Below, in pieces: positions 8,665-16,721 of a DNA stretch of 25,304 nucleotides. Positions within the stretch are counted from its first letter, which is position 1. Each line of letters begins with the position of its first letter. The stretch spans positions 1 through 25,304 of the forward strand of contig CALYQY010000027.1 of the NCBI GenBank assembly GCA_945291235.1, given 5' to 3'. Source of the stretch: an uncultured Gilliamella sp. Its GTDB lineage: Bacteria > Pseudomonadota > Gammaproteobacteria > Enterobacterales > Enterobacteriaceae. Under the pieces are notes generated by a model. The model was not told where the DNA came from and made no database searches. It saw only the letters and a list, made by a program, of their open reading frames with translations. A program made the position numbers and the translations under genes.

Positions 8665-9474
8665 ATGCCTGAATTACCAGAAGTTGAAACAAGCCGACGA
8701 GGTATATTGCCTTACTTAAAAGGGCAAACTATCAAACAAATCATTGTTAGGCAGCCCAAATTGCGGTGGCCTATCGATGAGGCAATAAGTGGTGCGCATG
8801 GGCAAGTTATTTTAGATGTGCAACGGCGAGCAAAGTATCTGCTATTAAAGTTAACGCATAACTGGATAGTGATTCACTTAGGAATGTCAGGTAGCTTACG
8901 TATTTTGCAAAATCAACAAACTGTCCAAAAACATGAACATGTTGATTTGGTATTAGATAATGGCGTAATTTTGCGCTATACTGATCCACGTCGCTTTGGC
9001 TCATGGCTTTGGGCTGAATCTATCGATGATGTGACTCAGTTAAAACATTTAGGACCCGAGCCATTAGGTGATGAATTTTGTGCTAACTATTTATTAGACA
9101 AAGCCAAAAATCGCCAAGTGCCAATCAAAAACTTTATAATGGATAACCATATCGTTGTTGGCGTTGGCAATATTTATGCTTCTGAGTCACTATTTATGGC
9201 ACACATTAATCCAAATCGAAAAGTGAATACCTTAAAACGGGCAGAATTTGAAAGATTAGTTGTGGCAATTAAACAGGTTTTGAATCAGTCTATAGAGCAA
9301 GGTGGTACGACGTTAAAAGATTTTCTAAAATCTGACGGTAAACCGGGTTACTTTGCTCAAGAACTACAAGTTTATGGGCGATCAGGACAAGCGTGCTTAA
9401 ACTGTAAAACTGAAATAAAATCAAAGCGTATAGGACAGCGTAATACCTTTTATTGCGAAACTTGCCAAAAGTAA
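8665..9474 (+). CDS. mutM: Formamidopyrimidine-DNA glycosylase MutM (Fpg)
   Basis: Removes 8-oxoguanine and formamidopyrimidines from DNA and cuts the abasic strand. The N-terminus [14 protein letters not shown] carries the catalytic Pro2 and Glu3. [10 protein letters not shown], the block [24 protein letters not shown] and the block [19 protein letters not shown] are family signatures. A C-terminal zinc finger uses Cys244, Cys247, Cys264 and Cys267. The length of 269 aa equals E. coli MutM. The ATG has GTGGAA upstream. It sits 10 bp after mrcB and probably depends on the mrcB transcript. No clear terminator is visible after it. Confidence 0.97.
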   Translation: MPELPEVETSRRGILPYLKGQTIKQIIVRQPKLRWPIDEAISGAHGQVILDVQRRAKYLLLKLTHNWIVIHLGMSGSLRILQNQQTVQKHEHVDLVLDNGVILRYTDPRRFGSWLWAESIDDVTQLKHLGPEPLGDEFCANYLLDKAKNRQVPIKNFIMDNHIVVGVGNIYASESLFMAHINPNRKVNTLKRAEFERLVVAIKQVLNQSIEQGGTTLKDFLKSDGKPGYFAQELQVYGRSGQACLNCKTEIKSKRIGQRNTFYCETCQK

Positions 9475-9907
9475 TATTTGTGATGTCTATTTTTAGTATA
9501 TTAAGCAATACCGATCAATTTTCTTCATAGCTTCAATTAATTTTTTTATAAGTTTCTATTTTTTATTACAGATTTTTAAAAAAATATCTTCTTAAACACT
9601 TTAAACCTGACTTAAATCAGATTAGTATAAGCAAATAAATTAAAATAATAATATCAAATTCTAGACTGTTAAAAGTTAGTACCACAAAAAAACTGTAAAC
9701 ATATCGTAATTTTTTGTTTTAAATACTCTAGACTTGTTACTCAATATCGGCTATCTTTCTCGCTGAAAAAATATTTATATATGATAAAGGGTAATAACAG
9801 CTAATAATGAATGCGATATGTTAATTTTTTTAACAATTTGATGTTACATTTAATTGCGTTTTTAATTTATTAAATCAATGTATTTCGTTTTTATTAAGGA
9901 ATTTAAG
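9475..9907. other. 433-bp AT-rich intergenic region upstream of tolB
   Basis: I find no gene, RNA or tolQRA remnant here. The region is very AT-rich. It holds an imperfect dyad near 9608-9621 (CTGA...TCAG), a perfect 17-nt palindrome at 9819-9835 (arms TGTTAA and TTAACA around five T) and, just after that, a candidate tolB promoter. The palindrome abuts the -35 box and could be a regulator site; I cannot name one. Confidence 0.5.
9838..9866 (+). promoter_or_regulatory. Possible sigma-70 promoter of tolB
   Basis: TTGATG (9838-9843) and TTTAAT (9861-9866) are separated by 17 bp, about 40 bp before the tolB start. tolB has no upstream tol genes in this window, so it needs a promoter in this gap. 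Confidence 0.4.
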
Positions 9908-11218
9908 ATGATCAAATTTGCTTCTCGCTTTTTGATAACTTGTTTTGTTTTATTTTATACAGTGATGTCTAATGCAGAAGTAAGGATTGTTATAACTGAT
10001 GGTATAAGTTCTGCAAAACCAATCGCTGTTGTTCCCTTTACATGGATAGGAAGTGGAGAACCTCCACAAGTTATCAATGATATTATTGCTTCTGACTTGC
10101 GTAATAGTGGTAAATTTAACCCAATTGATGTTGCTTCAATGCCTCAAAGACCAACTACTGCCTCAGAAGTTAATCCGGCGCTTTGGCGTAATATTGGTAT
10201 TACAGCCGTTGTCGTTGGTTCGATTCAACCTGATGCATCGGGCAAGTATAAAATTAACTACCAATTAATTGATACCGTCAATCGTCCTGGTGAAGTTTTA
10301 GCTGGCAATGAGTTTTCTATTGAAAAACGCTGGCTTCGTTATGCCGCTCACACTGCTAGTGATGAGATCTTTGAATCGTTAACTGGTATCAAAGGTGCCT
10401 TTAGAACTCGAATCGCCTATGTAGTGAAAACAACTAAAGGTCAATTCAAACATGAATTACGGGTATCAGATTATGATGGGTATGATCAAGTCACGGTACA
10501 TCGTTCAAAAGATCCCCTCATGTCACCTACATGGTCACCGGACGGTAAAAAGTTAGCTTATGTAACATTTGAAAATAATCGCACTTCTTTAGTATTAAAA
10601 ACACTAGGTAGTGGATCGGTTGAAACTCTCGCTTCGTTCCCACGACACAATGGCGCACCGGCATTTTCACCGGATGGCAGCAAATTAGCATTGGTGTTAT
10701 CTAAAGACGGTAGCTTGAATTTATATGTAATGGATTTAAGATCGAAGAAAATCACGCGTATCACATCAGGCCGTAGTAATAATACTGAGCCATCTTGGAT
10801 GCCAGATAATCAAACAATCGTTTATACTTCTGATCAGGCCGGTCGTCCACAGCTTTATACAATTAATATCAATACCGGTGAATCGCAACGTTTAACTTGG
10901 GAAAATACCCAAAATCAAAATGCACGTGTGGCACCGGACGGTTCGTTTCTCGCTTTGATTTCAACCAATAATGGTGAGCAACATATTACTCGGTATGATT
11001 TCGCAACCAGTACTTATCAACGATTAACTGATACTTATTTGGATGAAACACCAAGTATAGCGCCAAATGGTACGATGATTATATATAGTTCATCTGAAGG
11101 TTTAGGGACAATTTTGAATCTTGTTTCGACCGATGGTAACTTTAAAGCAAAACTACCGGCAACTGACGGGCAAGTAACATTCCCGGCATGGTCACCTTAT
11201 TTATTAGAGAACGGTTAA
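9908..11218 (+). CDS. tolB: Tol-Pal system protein TolB
   Basis: Periplasmic part of the Tol-Pal envelope system; it binds Pal and the TolA C-terminus and takes part in outer-membrane constriction at division. A signal peptide (cleavage at SNA/E, about residue 20) is followed by the N-terminal TolA-binding segment EVRIVITDG, an alpha/beta domain (to about 160) and a six-bladed beta-propeller with repeats such as [15 protein letters not shown] and [14 protein letters not shown]. The chosen ATG at 9908 has AAGGA 7 nt upstream and gives 436 aa, against 430 in E. coli. The in-frame ATG at 9878 would add ten residues ahead of the signal peptide and has no ribosome site. In most Gammaproteobacteria tolB follows tolQRA; here it does not. 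Confidence 0.96.
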   Translation: MIKFASRFLITCFVLFYTVMSNAEVRIVITDGISSAKPIAVVPFTWIGSGEPPQVINDIIASDLRNSGKFNPIDVASMPQRPTTASEVNPALWRNIGITAVVVGSIQPDASGKYKINYQLIDTVNRPGEVLAGNEFSIEKRWLRYAAHTASDEIFESLTGIKGAFRTRIAYVVKTTKGQFKHELRVSDYDGYDQVTVHRSKDPLMSPTWSPDGKKLAYVTFENNRTSLVLKTLGSGSVETLASFPRHNGAPAFSPDGSKLALVLSKDGSLNLYVMDLRSKKITRITSGRSNNTEPSWMPDNQTIVYTSDQAGRPQLYTININTGESQRLTWENTQNQNARVAPDGSFLALISTNNGEQHITRYDFATSTYQRLTDTYLDETPSIAPNGTMIIYSSSEGLGTILNLVSTDGNFKAKLPATDGQVTFPAWSPYLLENG

Positions 11219-11246
11219 AATTTATTCAATATTATAATGATTAAAA

Positions 11247-11273
11247 TTGTGTAAAGCTTAAGGTCGTTATAAT
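11247..11273 (+). promoter_or_regulatory. Possible promoter of pal
   Basis: TTGTGT (11247-11252) and a perfect -10 TATAAT (11268-11273) lie in the 159-bp gap between tolB and pal. The spacer is 15 bp, shorter than ideal. The long gap supports separate expression of this abundant lipoprotein. Confidence 0.4.
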
Positions 11274-11377
11274 ATATAGCTCTAATCTTTCTAGTTAGTA
11301 ACATCGATTACTTTGAAGTTGGTTAGAATTAAAAAATAATAAGTAACAATTTATTCAAACACAAAGGAGTTAATACA

Positions 11378-11860
11378 ATGCAATTTTCTAAATTTCTTAA
11401 AGTAGCTGCGATTGCTTTACCATTAATCGCTGTAACTGCATGTTCATCTAATAGCAGCAACAAAAATGGTGGTAATGCTAACGCTACTTTAACACAACAA
11501 GCTTTAGAGCAACTTCAAAAATTACAACAAGTTAACACAGTATATTTCGATTACGATCGTTATGATGTTAAACCTGATTATACAACATTATTAAATGCGC
11601 ATTCAGTATTCTTACGTACTTGGCCTCAAGTTTCTGTACAAATCCAAGGTCATGCCGATGAGCGTGGTACACCAGAATACAATATCGCATTAGGTGAGCG
11701 TCGTGCTAATGCTGTTAAAGCATACTTACAAGGTAATGGTGTTTCTGATTCTCAAATCACCGTTAGATCATATGGTAAACAAGAACCAGCAGTGTTAGGT
11801 CACAACGAAGCAGCTTATGCTAAAAACCGTCGTGCTGTAATTGTATACCAAGCTTATTAA
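11378..11860 (+). CDS. pal: Peptidoglycan-associated lipoprotein Pal
   Basis: Outer-membrane lipoprotein that ties the outer membrane to peptidoglycan and binds TolB. The signal peptide ends in a VTAC lipobox with Cys22 as the lipidated residue. After a short Ser/Asn/Gly linker comes an OmpA-like domain: [33 protein letters not shown] (diaminopimelate-binding region) and [12 protein letters not shown] at the end. The length is 160 aa, against 173 in E. coli. The ribosome site AAGGAG (11364-11369) is 8 nt from the ATG and is among the best in the window, which fits high expression. A strong terminator follows. Confidence 0.97.
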   Translation: MQFSKFLKVAAIALPLIAVTACSSNSSNKNGGNANATLTQQALEQLQKLQQVNTVYFDYDRYDVKPDYTTLLNAHSVFLRTWPQVSVQIQGHADERGTPEYNIALGERRANAVKAYLQGNGVSDSQITVRSYGKQEPAVLGHNEAAYAKNRRAVIVYQAY

Positions 11861-11872
11861 TACCACTATATA

Positions 11873-11895
11873 ACGGCTGATTTTCAGCCGTTTTT
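11873..11895 (+). terminator. Intrinsic terminator/attenuator between pal and cpoB
   Basis: A perfect 8-bp stem, ACGGCTGA (11873-11880) and TCAGCCGT (11884-11891) with loop TTT, runs into TTTTT (11891-11895). It starts 12 bp after the pal stop and ends 27 bp before cpoB. It should end most pal transcripts and leave cpoB to read-through. Confidence 0.9.
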
Positions 11896-11922
11896 CTTAA
11901 GTTCACACCGAGTTGATATAAT

Positions 11923-12657
11923 ATGTATAAAAGAATATTCACGTTGTTCTTATTTCTTTCATTTGCAGGTTATGGTTGTGCTGCAGGTAGCTCAGATATC
12001 GATAGAACAGTTCAAGCACAAGGTCAATTACTTATACAGAATCAACAAAAAATAAGTGATTTACAGGCTGATGTCGATATGCTTCGCGGTCAATTAGAAG
12101 AGACCAGACATCAACTGAATCAGACCATAGAACGTCAGAAAATGATTTTACAGCAAATGACAAATGGTTCCGGATTCTCTTCTGGTGACAATACCTCTTC
12201 ACAGTCCAATGATGGCGAACCAACTTCAAGTGCTATTCCCAATGATGCTTCAGGTGTTGTAGGTTGGACAACTTCAGGGAATGATAAAACAGATTACAAT
12301 TTTATCGTTAAATTTGTTAATGATAGCCAACAAACTAATGACACCATTATTGCATTTGAAAGGTTTTTAAAAGCTTACCCAAAGTCTAATTACCGAGCTA
12401 ATGCCAATTATTGGCTCGGGCAGCTTAACTATAAACAAGGTAACAAAGATAATGCATCATTTTACTATGCAACTGTAGTAAAAGATTTTCCAACTTCAGC
12501 TAAAGCTGCTGATAGCCTTTATAAAGTAGGGTTAATTTTACTTGATAAAGGTGATAAGAAAAATGCAAAAGCTGTTTTTCAACAAGTCGTTAGTAAATAC
12601 GCTAAAGATAAAAATATCGCTGATTTAGCGAGAAAGAAACTCGCTTCGTTGAAATAA
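11923..12657 (+). CDS. cpoB: Cell division coordinator CpoB (YbgF)
   Basis: Periplasmic partner of TolA that links PBP1b activity to outer-membrane constriction at division. A signal peptide (about 1-21) precedes a trimerising coiled coil (about 26-78, heptads such as LQADVDMLRGQLEETRHQLN), a Ser/Gly/Asn-rich linker (about 82-115) and C-terminal TPR repeats (about 120-240, e.g. ANYWLGQLNYKQGNKDNA). The length is 244 aa, against 263 in E. coli. Cys19 in AGYGC does not fit a lipobox, because Gly takes the place of Leu at -3, so signal peptidase I cleavage is more likely. The ribosome site is weak. It comes last in the Tol-Pal group, as usual, but after a strong terminator. Confidence 0.93.
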   Translation: MYKRIFTLFLFLSFAGYGCAAGSSDIDRTVQAQGQLLIQNQQKISDLQADVDMLRGQLEETRHQLNQTIERQKMILQQMTNGSGFSSGDNTSSQSNDGEPTSSAIPNDASGVVGWTTSGNDKTDYNFIVKFVNDSQQTNDTIIAFERFLKAYPKSNYRANANYWLGQLNYKQGNKDNASFYYATVVKDFPTSAKAADSLYKVGLILLDKGDKKNAKAVFQQVVSKYAKDKNIADLARKKLASLK

Positions 12658-12699
12658 AGTGTATAAATAACCAGCTATCAAACAAAAATAGTAATAAAA

Positions 12700-12739
12700 G
12701 GGTTGCGAAGCTTGATAATTATAAGTATTATAGCAACCC
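12700..12739 (+). other. Hairpin with 7-bp perfect arms between cpoB and tRNA-Lys
   Basis: GGGTTGC (12700-12706) pairs perfectly with GCAACCC (12733-12739). Inside, ATAAT and ATTAT can also pair, giving an extended two-part stem. No T-run follows, so it is not a classical terminator. The outer arm resembles the first seven bases of the downstream tRNA-Lys (GGGTTGT). It could be a 3' end or processing structure for cpoB RNA, or chance. Confidence 0.45.
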
Positions 12740-12791
12740 GAAATTGCTTGAAGCCTTAATCAATAAGACGTCAGTAATTCTATTCAAAAAT

Positions 12792-12867
12792 GGGTTGTTA
12801 GCTCAGTCGGTAGAGCAGCGGACTTTTAATCCGTTTGTCGAGCGTTCGAATCGCTCACGACCCACCA
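12792..12867 (+). tRNA. tRNA-Lys (TTT anticodon)
   Basis: A complete 76-nt cloverleaf. The acceptor GGGTTGT pairs with ACGACCC, including one G-T pair. The D arm is GCTC-AGTCGGTAGA-GCAG, the anticodon arm GCGGA-CTTTTAA-TCCGT (anticodon TTT, reading AAA/AAG), and the T loop GTTCGAA lies within the T arm. CCA is encoded at 12865-12867. It is close to E. coli tRNA-Lys. It stands alone between cpoB and a siderophore receptor gene, and tRNA 3' ends are common insertion sites. Confidence 0.97.
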
Positions 12868-12910
12868 CTTTCCTCCTTCAATATTTTACATTATCAAGCA
12901 ACGATAAAAA

Positions 12911-13048
12911 TTATTGTGATAAAGCGAGTTCTCTTGTCATTTTATTTAAAACGAATGGTATATCGCTTGCTGACCTGTCATATAAACCAATGCTAAATTC
13001 TTTGCTGGTTAATGATATCTTATAAAACTTCCCGCATTTTTGTATTTA
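12911..13048 (-). pseudogene. Possible remnant of a LysR-type regulator C-terminus
   Basis: The minus strand holds an open stretch of about 44 codons ending in TAA at 12911-12913, without its own start. It encodes segments such as EFSIGLYDRSASDIPFVLNK followed by MTREL. The pattern of hydrophobic residues, then a YxR-like turn, D-x-P and a terminal RE-L helix, resembles the end of LysR-type regulators. A second frame just upstream (DMAVVNTKMREVL) would continue it after a frameshift. No DNA-binding domain is present. This is weak pattern recognition and could be chance. Confidence 0.18.
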
Positions 13049-13132
13049 CCACAGCCATGTCAAAATAATATTTTATATCAATAAATTAAACGTAACACTG
13101 CATAGTGAATTGGTTAAAAAATATAAAATAAG

Positions 13133-13160
13133 TTGCAATGCAAATAATAATCATTATCAT
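13133..13160 (+). promoter_or_regulatory. Predicted promoter of the siderophore receptor
   Basis: The -35 box TTGCAA (13133-13138) and the -10 box TATCAT (13155-13160) are separated by 16 bp. The Fur box lies across the spacer and -10 box, so bound Fur-Fe(II) would block RNA polymerase. Confidence 0.55.
13140..13158. promoter_or_regulatory. Fur box upstream of the siderophore receptor
   Basis: The 19-bp site reads GCAAATAATAATCATTATC. Against the Fur consensus GATAATGATAATCATTATC it matches 16 of 19 positions, with mismatches at 2, 3 and 7; the right half is perfect. The next bases (ATTAA) extend the repeated-hexamer pattern. It lies 60 bp ahead of the receptor ATG, so the gene should be expressed under iron limitation. 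Confidence 0.85.
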
Positions 13161-13218
13161 TAATTGCGAATCAAGTCGTGAATGAAATCACTTATAACAA
13201 TCGATGATAGGATAAACA

Positions 13219-15336
13219 ATGAAATTAGTTAATCAATTAACCGTATTAGGGGTATTAGGTACAGCCTCTTTTATCGCAACTGCACAAGACCAACAGGAAG
13301 ATGAGGCTAAGATTGAAACAATGAAAGTTGTTGCCACCATTACCGATAGTCATGATCAACGGCTAAAAAAATCAGCAACCGCAACCAAAATGCCTCTTGA
13401 TATCAAAGATATTCCTCAAACAATAAACGGTATTAACCTTGAACAAGAAAAAATTTATGGGCAAAACGATTTAAGTGTGCTGGTGAATAAATTGCCCGGT
13501 GTTGATACCACTTATGATATGCGTGATGAAGGCATAAAAATTAGGGGATTTTCGGCAAGTTCGGGTGATATTTATCGTGACGGTGTACGAGCCAGTGGTC
13601 AGGTCAGACAAAGTACTGCCAATATTGAACGTGTTGAAATATTAAAAGGTCCGGCTTCTGTGCTTTATGGGCGTGGATCGGGTGGCGGTATTGTGAATAT
13701 GATTAGTAAACAAGCTAATTTCGACTCTCCCACCACATTGAGTTTACGTGGTGGTTCATGGGATAAATACGGCGGTATGGTTGATATCAATCAGGTGTTA
13801 ACCGACAAATTGGCAATACGGATGACTATCGATCATCAAACAGACCATAGTTTCCGTAAAGGCATTAAGCAACGAGATACCATGGTATCGCCAAGTATAC
13901 TGTATGATAATCTCGGCGGGTTTAGTTGGTTAGTACAATATACCCATGATAATTTATGGCGCCGTCCGGATAGAGCACCGGCATATTATGATTTACCGAA
14001 AGGCGTATCGATAAAAACTGCTTATGCGCACCCGGATGATTATGTGAAAGATAATTATCGTTCATTACGTTCAGTCATGGGGTTTGAATTAAATTATGAT
14101 TGGTCGCTTAAATTAACCAATCAATACCGCAAAGCTTCACAAAATTTTGACCATATTTATGGTGGGAGTTATTGTTCGGTAAATGGTCAATTGAGTAATG
14201 GTAAAGCCTGCAACTATCCCGGTAAATTACAATTTCGACGAGCATGGCAAGAAACGGCTAACATAACCTATAGTAATACACTTGATTTAATGGGCAAGTT
14301 TAACACTGCTAGTATTGAGCATGAAATGTTAGTTGGGATTGAATACAACATTGAAAAACGCCAACCCAGGCTTGCTTTAACCAGTGCTTATCCGGAAGTG
14401 GTCGATCCATTTCATCCTCACTGGTACTCAAAAAAGTCACATTACAGTAAATTGAATACAAAAACGAATCACAAAGCGACTTCTAAAGGGCTGTATTGGC
14501 AAGATTTAATCAGCTTTACAACCCAGTGGAAGTTACTTGCCGGATTACGTTATGATAATTATGAATTTGCCTCCAATGATGAACTAAAACATCAACGTCG
14601 CTCCTATAGCGGTCATTCATTAAGCCCAAGAGTTGGTTTGATTTGGCAACCAATCGAATCACAAAGCCTTTACGCCTCTTACAGTAAAAACTTTTCGCCG
14701 TATGGTGGACGTGGATTAATTACCCTCTCTACTGACCCCAAAACGGTTTATGATGATAAACCCCAATATTCACGCCAATATGAAATTGGCATTAAAAGCG
14801 ATTGGTTAGGTGATAAGCTCTCATCTCAAATCGCCCTTTATGATCTTGAACTTTACAATGTGCGCTATCAACCTGATGCAGTCAACGATCCTTATAATTG
14901 GCAGGTTAGAGGTAGCGATCGAAGCCAAGGTGTGGAGTTTAGCCTAATTGGTCAACTCAGCTCATCATGGTATATCAATAGCGGTATAGGCTATCAGCAG
15001 GCGAAAGTGCATAAAGATAACAAAAACCCGGCTAATAAAGGCAAATATTTATCCAATACAGCCAAACAGAGCGGTTATGTCAACGTTCGTTACCTACCTG
15101 CCGATAATTGGTTTACCGAGCTGGAGTTTAATTATAAAGGTTCGATGTATAACGATGACAAAAATCTCTATAAGCGAGCAGGATATGGCTTATGGAATGG
15201 TGCTATCGGTTATCAAAGCAAATCGTACGATATTACGCTAGCTGTGACTAATTTATTCGGTAAAAAGTATTGGCGCTCAAATAGTATGCCCGGCACACCA
15301 AGAGCCTTTTTGCTGACAGCCAGTTACAAGCTATAA
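13219..15336 (+). CDS. TonB-dependent siderophore receptor
   Basis: Outer-membrane gated channel for a ferric siderophore, powered by TonB-ExbBD. A signal peptide (about 1-22) is followed by a probable TonB box (MKVVAT, about 35-40) and a plug domain (about 55-165) with SVLVNKLPGVD, IKIRGFSA, IYRDGVR, the block VEILKGPASVLYGRGSGGGIVNMISKQ and similar signatures. A 22-strand barrel takes up the rest, ending TPRAFLLTASYKL; the last residue is Leu, not the usual Phe. The 705 aa and plug motifs fit the FhuE/FpvA-type siderophore receptors, but the ligand cannot be told from sequence alone. No siderophore synthesis or ABC import genes adjoin it, so it stands alone and may use siderophores made by neighbours (inference). 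The start has AGGAT 5 nt upstream. Confidence 0.92.
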   Translation: MKLVNQLTVLGVLGTASFIATAQDQQEDEAKIETMKVVATITDSHDQRLKKSATATKMPLDIKDIPQTINGINLEQEKIYGQNDLSVLVNKLPGVDTTYDMRDEGIKIRGFSASSGDIYRDGVRASGQVRQSTANIERVEILKGPASVLYGRGSGGGIVNMISKQANFDSPTTLSLRGGSWDKYGGMVDINQVLTDKLAIRMTIDHQTDHSFRKGIKQRDTMVSPSILYDNLGGFSWLVQYTHDNLWRRPDRAPAYYDLPKGVSIKTAYAHPDDYVKDNYRSLRSVMGFELNYDWSLKLTNQYRKASQNFDHIYGGSYCSVNGQLSNGKACNYPGKLQFRRAWQETANITYSNTLDLMGKFNTASIEHEMLVGIEYNIEKRQPRLALTSAYPEVVDPFHPHWYSKKSHYSKLNTKTNHKATSKGLYWQDLISFTTQWKLLAGLRYDNYEFASNDELKHQRRSYSGHSLSPRVGLIWQPIESQSLYASYSKNFSPYGGRGLITLSTDPKTVYDDKPQYSRQYEIGIKSDWLGDKLSSQIALYDLELYNVRYQPDAVNDPYNWQVRGSDRSQGVEFSLIGQLSSSWYINSGIGYQQAKVHKDNKNPANKGKYLSNTAKQSGYVNVRYLPADNWFTELEFNYKGSMYNDDKNLYKRAGYGLWNGAIGYQSKSYDITLAVTNLFGKKYWRSNSMPGTPRAFLLTASYKL

Positions 15337-15418
15337 CACCTAAAAAGTATTAAGGTGATTATCTGAAGATGAAATTGCTTTAAACTACCCATGACGTTTC
15401 AAACAATTAATATAAACC

Positions 15419-15440
15419 AAGAGGGAAGCGCTTCCCTCTT
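15419..15440. terminator. Two-way intrinsic terminator between receptor gene and pepT
   Basis: A perfect 22-nt palindrome whose left arm is AAGAGGGAAGC. It folds into a 9-bp stem with a GCGC loop. The arms end in CTCTT on either strand, with a further T on the plus strand, so it can serve the receptor gene (+) and pepT (-). It lies 82 bp after the receptor stop and 23 bp beyond the pepT stop. Confidence 0.8.
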
Positions 15441-15463
15441 TAATAAGATTATTGCCGATAAGA

Positions 15464-16696
15464 TTACTGCCCTTTTGCAGACAGCTCAATGATTTTCATT
15501 GTGACTTCAAACGATTTCAAAAAAGAAGATAGCGGTAAAAACTCAAAACATGAGTGGAAATTGTGTGCGCCGGTAAAATAATTTGGTGTCGTTAACCCAC
15601 GTGCTGATAACGCTGAACCGTCTGTTCCTCCTCGCATGGCAATGGTATTAGGCTTAATACCGAGCAACTCAAAGGATTGATAAATGAGATCAATACAACG
15701 GCGATCTTCACCTAAATAGTTAGCAATATTGCTATAGGTATCGGTAATATGACATTCGATTTTGGCTTTTGGATATTTAACCCGAATTAACTTAATCACC
15801 TCTTGAATATAGGCTTTACGAGCTTGATAGCTGGCTAAATCAAAGTCTCGAATACTCATTTTTAACGTAGTGGTGCTTTGATTGCCAACAATATCATTAA
15901 ACCAATAATAGCCCTCTTTACCTTCAGTGTGCTCAGGCGTCTGGAAGCTATCAAAGCAGTTAATAATATCGTTAGCGACTCGAATTGGATTGACCAACAC
16001 ATTTTTGGCTGACATAGGGTGAGCTGATACCCCTTGAATTTCAATAGTTGCTGAACCTGCATTAAAGGTTTCATACACCACTTCACCCAGTTCGCAACAA
16101 TCAATGGTATAAGCAAAATCAGGTTTAAAACGTGTTAAATCAAGTTTTTTGGCACCGTTAAGCCCCACTTCCTCATCAGGCACAAAAGCAACATAGATAT
16201 CGCCATGCGGGCGGTTTTGTTGTTGTAACTGATCTAACATGGTCATTATCACGGCAATAGCGGCTTTATTATCCGCCCCAAGTACACTTGTGCCATCGGT
16301 GACAATTAACTCTTGATTAAGATATTTCATCAATTCAGGGTGCTCATCAACGCAAAACCAGATCGCTTTTTCTTTGTTTAATAAAATATCTTGACCGGTG
16401 AAAGTGACACGCTGAGGGTTAATCTTATCTGAAAGCGCCACATCAACGGTATCAAGGTGGGCGACAAAACCAATATTTGGGGCAGAAGGATCATTACCGG
16501 CTAATTTTGCTGTAACAATACTGTGTTCATCAAGATGCACATCTTGTAAATTCAGTTGCAATAACTCTTGCTCAAGTAATTTGGCAAGCTGTGTTTGTCC
16601 CGGTGTTGAAGGAACATGAGCACACCCCGCTGCACTTTGGCTGGGAATGCTGACATAACGTAAAAAACGTTCAACTAATTGTTCAGTCATATTCAT
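15464..16696 (-). CDS. pepT: Peptidase T (tripeptide aminopeptidase, M20B)
   Basis: Cytoplasmic two-zinc aminopeptidase that removes the N-terminal residue of tripeptides. Metal and catalytic residues are visible: H80 and D82 in VAHLDTVD, the bridging D142 in LGADNKAA, E175/E176 in PDEEVG, D199 in TIDCCEL, and the last His in AHNFHSCFEF. MRGGTDGSAL is the family motif. The length is 410 aa, against 408 in E. coli. The ATG at 16696 is 12 nt after AAGGA; a second ATG six bases on is also possible. It follows abgT by 25 bp on the same strand, so the pair is an operon. E. coli pepT is FNR-controlled, but I see no FNR site in front of it here. Confidence 0.95.
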   Translation of the reverse strand: MNMTEQLVERFLRYVSIPSQSAAGCAHVPSTPGQTQLAKLLEQELLQLNLQDVHLDEHSIVTAKLAGNDPSAPNIGFVAHLDTVDVALSDKINPQRVTFTGQDILLNKEKAIWFCVDEHPELMKYLNQELIVTDGTSVLGADNKAAIAVIMTMLDQLQQQNRPHGDIYVAFVPDEEVGLNGAKKLDLTRFKPDFAYTIDCCELGEVVYETFNAGSATIEIQGVSAHPMSAKNVLVNPIRVANDIINCFDSFQTPEHTEGKEGYYWFNDIVGNQSTTTLKMSIRDFDLASYQARKAYIQEVIKLIRVKYPKAKIECHITDTYSNIANYLGEDRRCIDLIYQSFELLGIKPNTIAMRGGTDGSALSARGLTTPNYFTGAHNFHSCFEFLPLSSFLKSFEVTMKIIELSAKGQ

Positions 16697-16721
16697 AATA
16701 TGTTTGCGTCCTTATCAATAA

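Larger units (their letters stand above)
12868..13218. other. 351-bp region between tRNA-Lys and the siderophore receptor
   Basis: It holds no intact gene. The right half carries the Fur box, the promoter and the ribosome site AGGAT (13209-13213) of the receptor. The left half carries a possible minus-strand gene remnant (separate entry). I see no duplicated tRNA-Lys 3' end in this window that would mark an integrated element. Confidence 0.5.

Noticed and set aside
9878..9907. Upstream in-frame ATG for tolB adding ten residues
   Set aside because: No ribosome site stands before it, and it would put extra residues ahead of a normal signal peptide. AAGGA stands correctly before the ATG at 9908.
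11917..11922. Perfect TATAAT directly before the cpoB ATG
   Set aside because: Transcription would start inside the coding region, past the start codon, and the -35 position (TTCTTA) is poor.
12744..13025. 93-codon plus-strand reading frame covering the tRNA-Lys
   Set aside because: It runs through the tRNA gene, lacks a ribosome site and has no protein-family pattern.
15419..15440. Perfect 22-nt palindrome considered as a protein operator
   Set aside because: It sits between two converging genes, and its stem with T-rich ends fits a two-way terminator.
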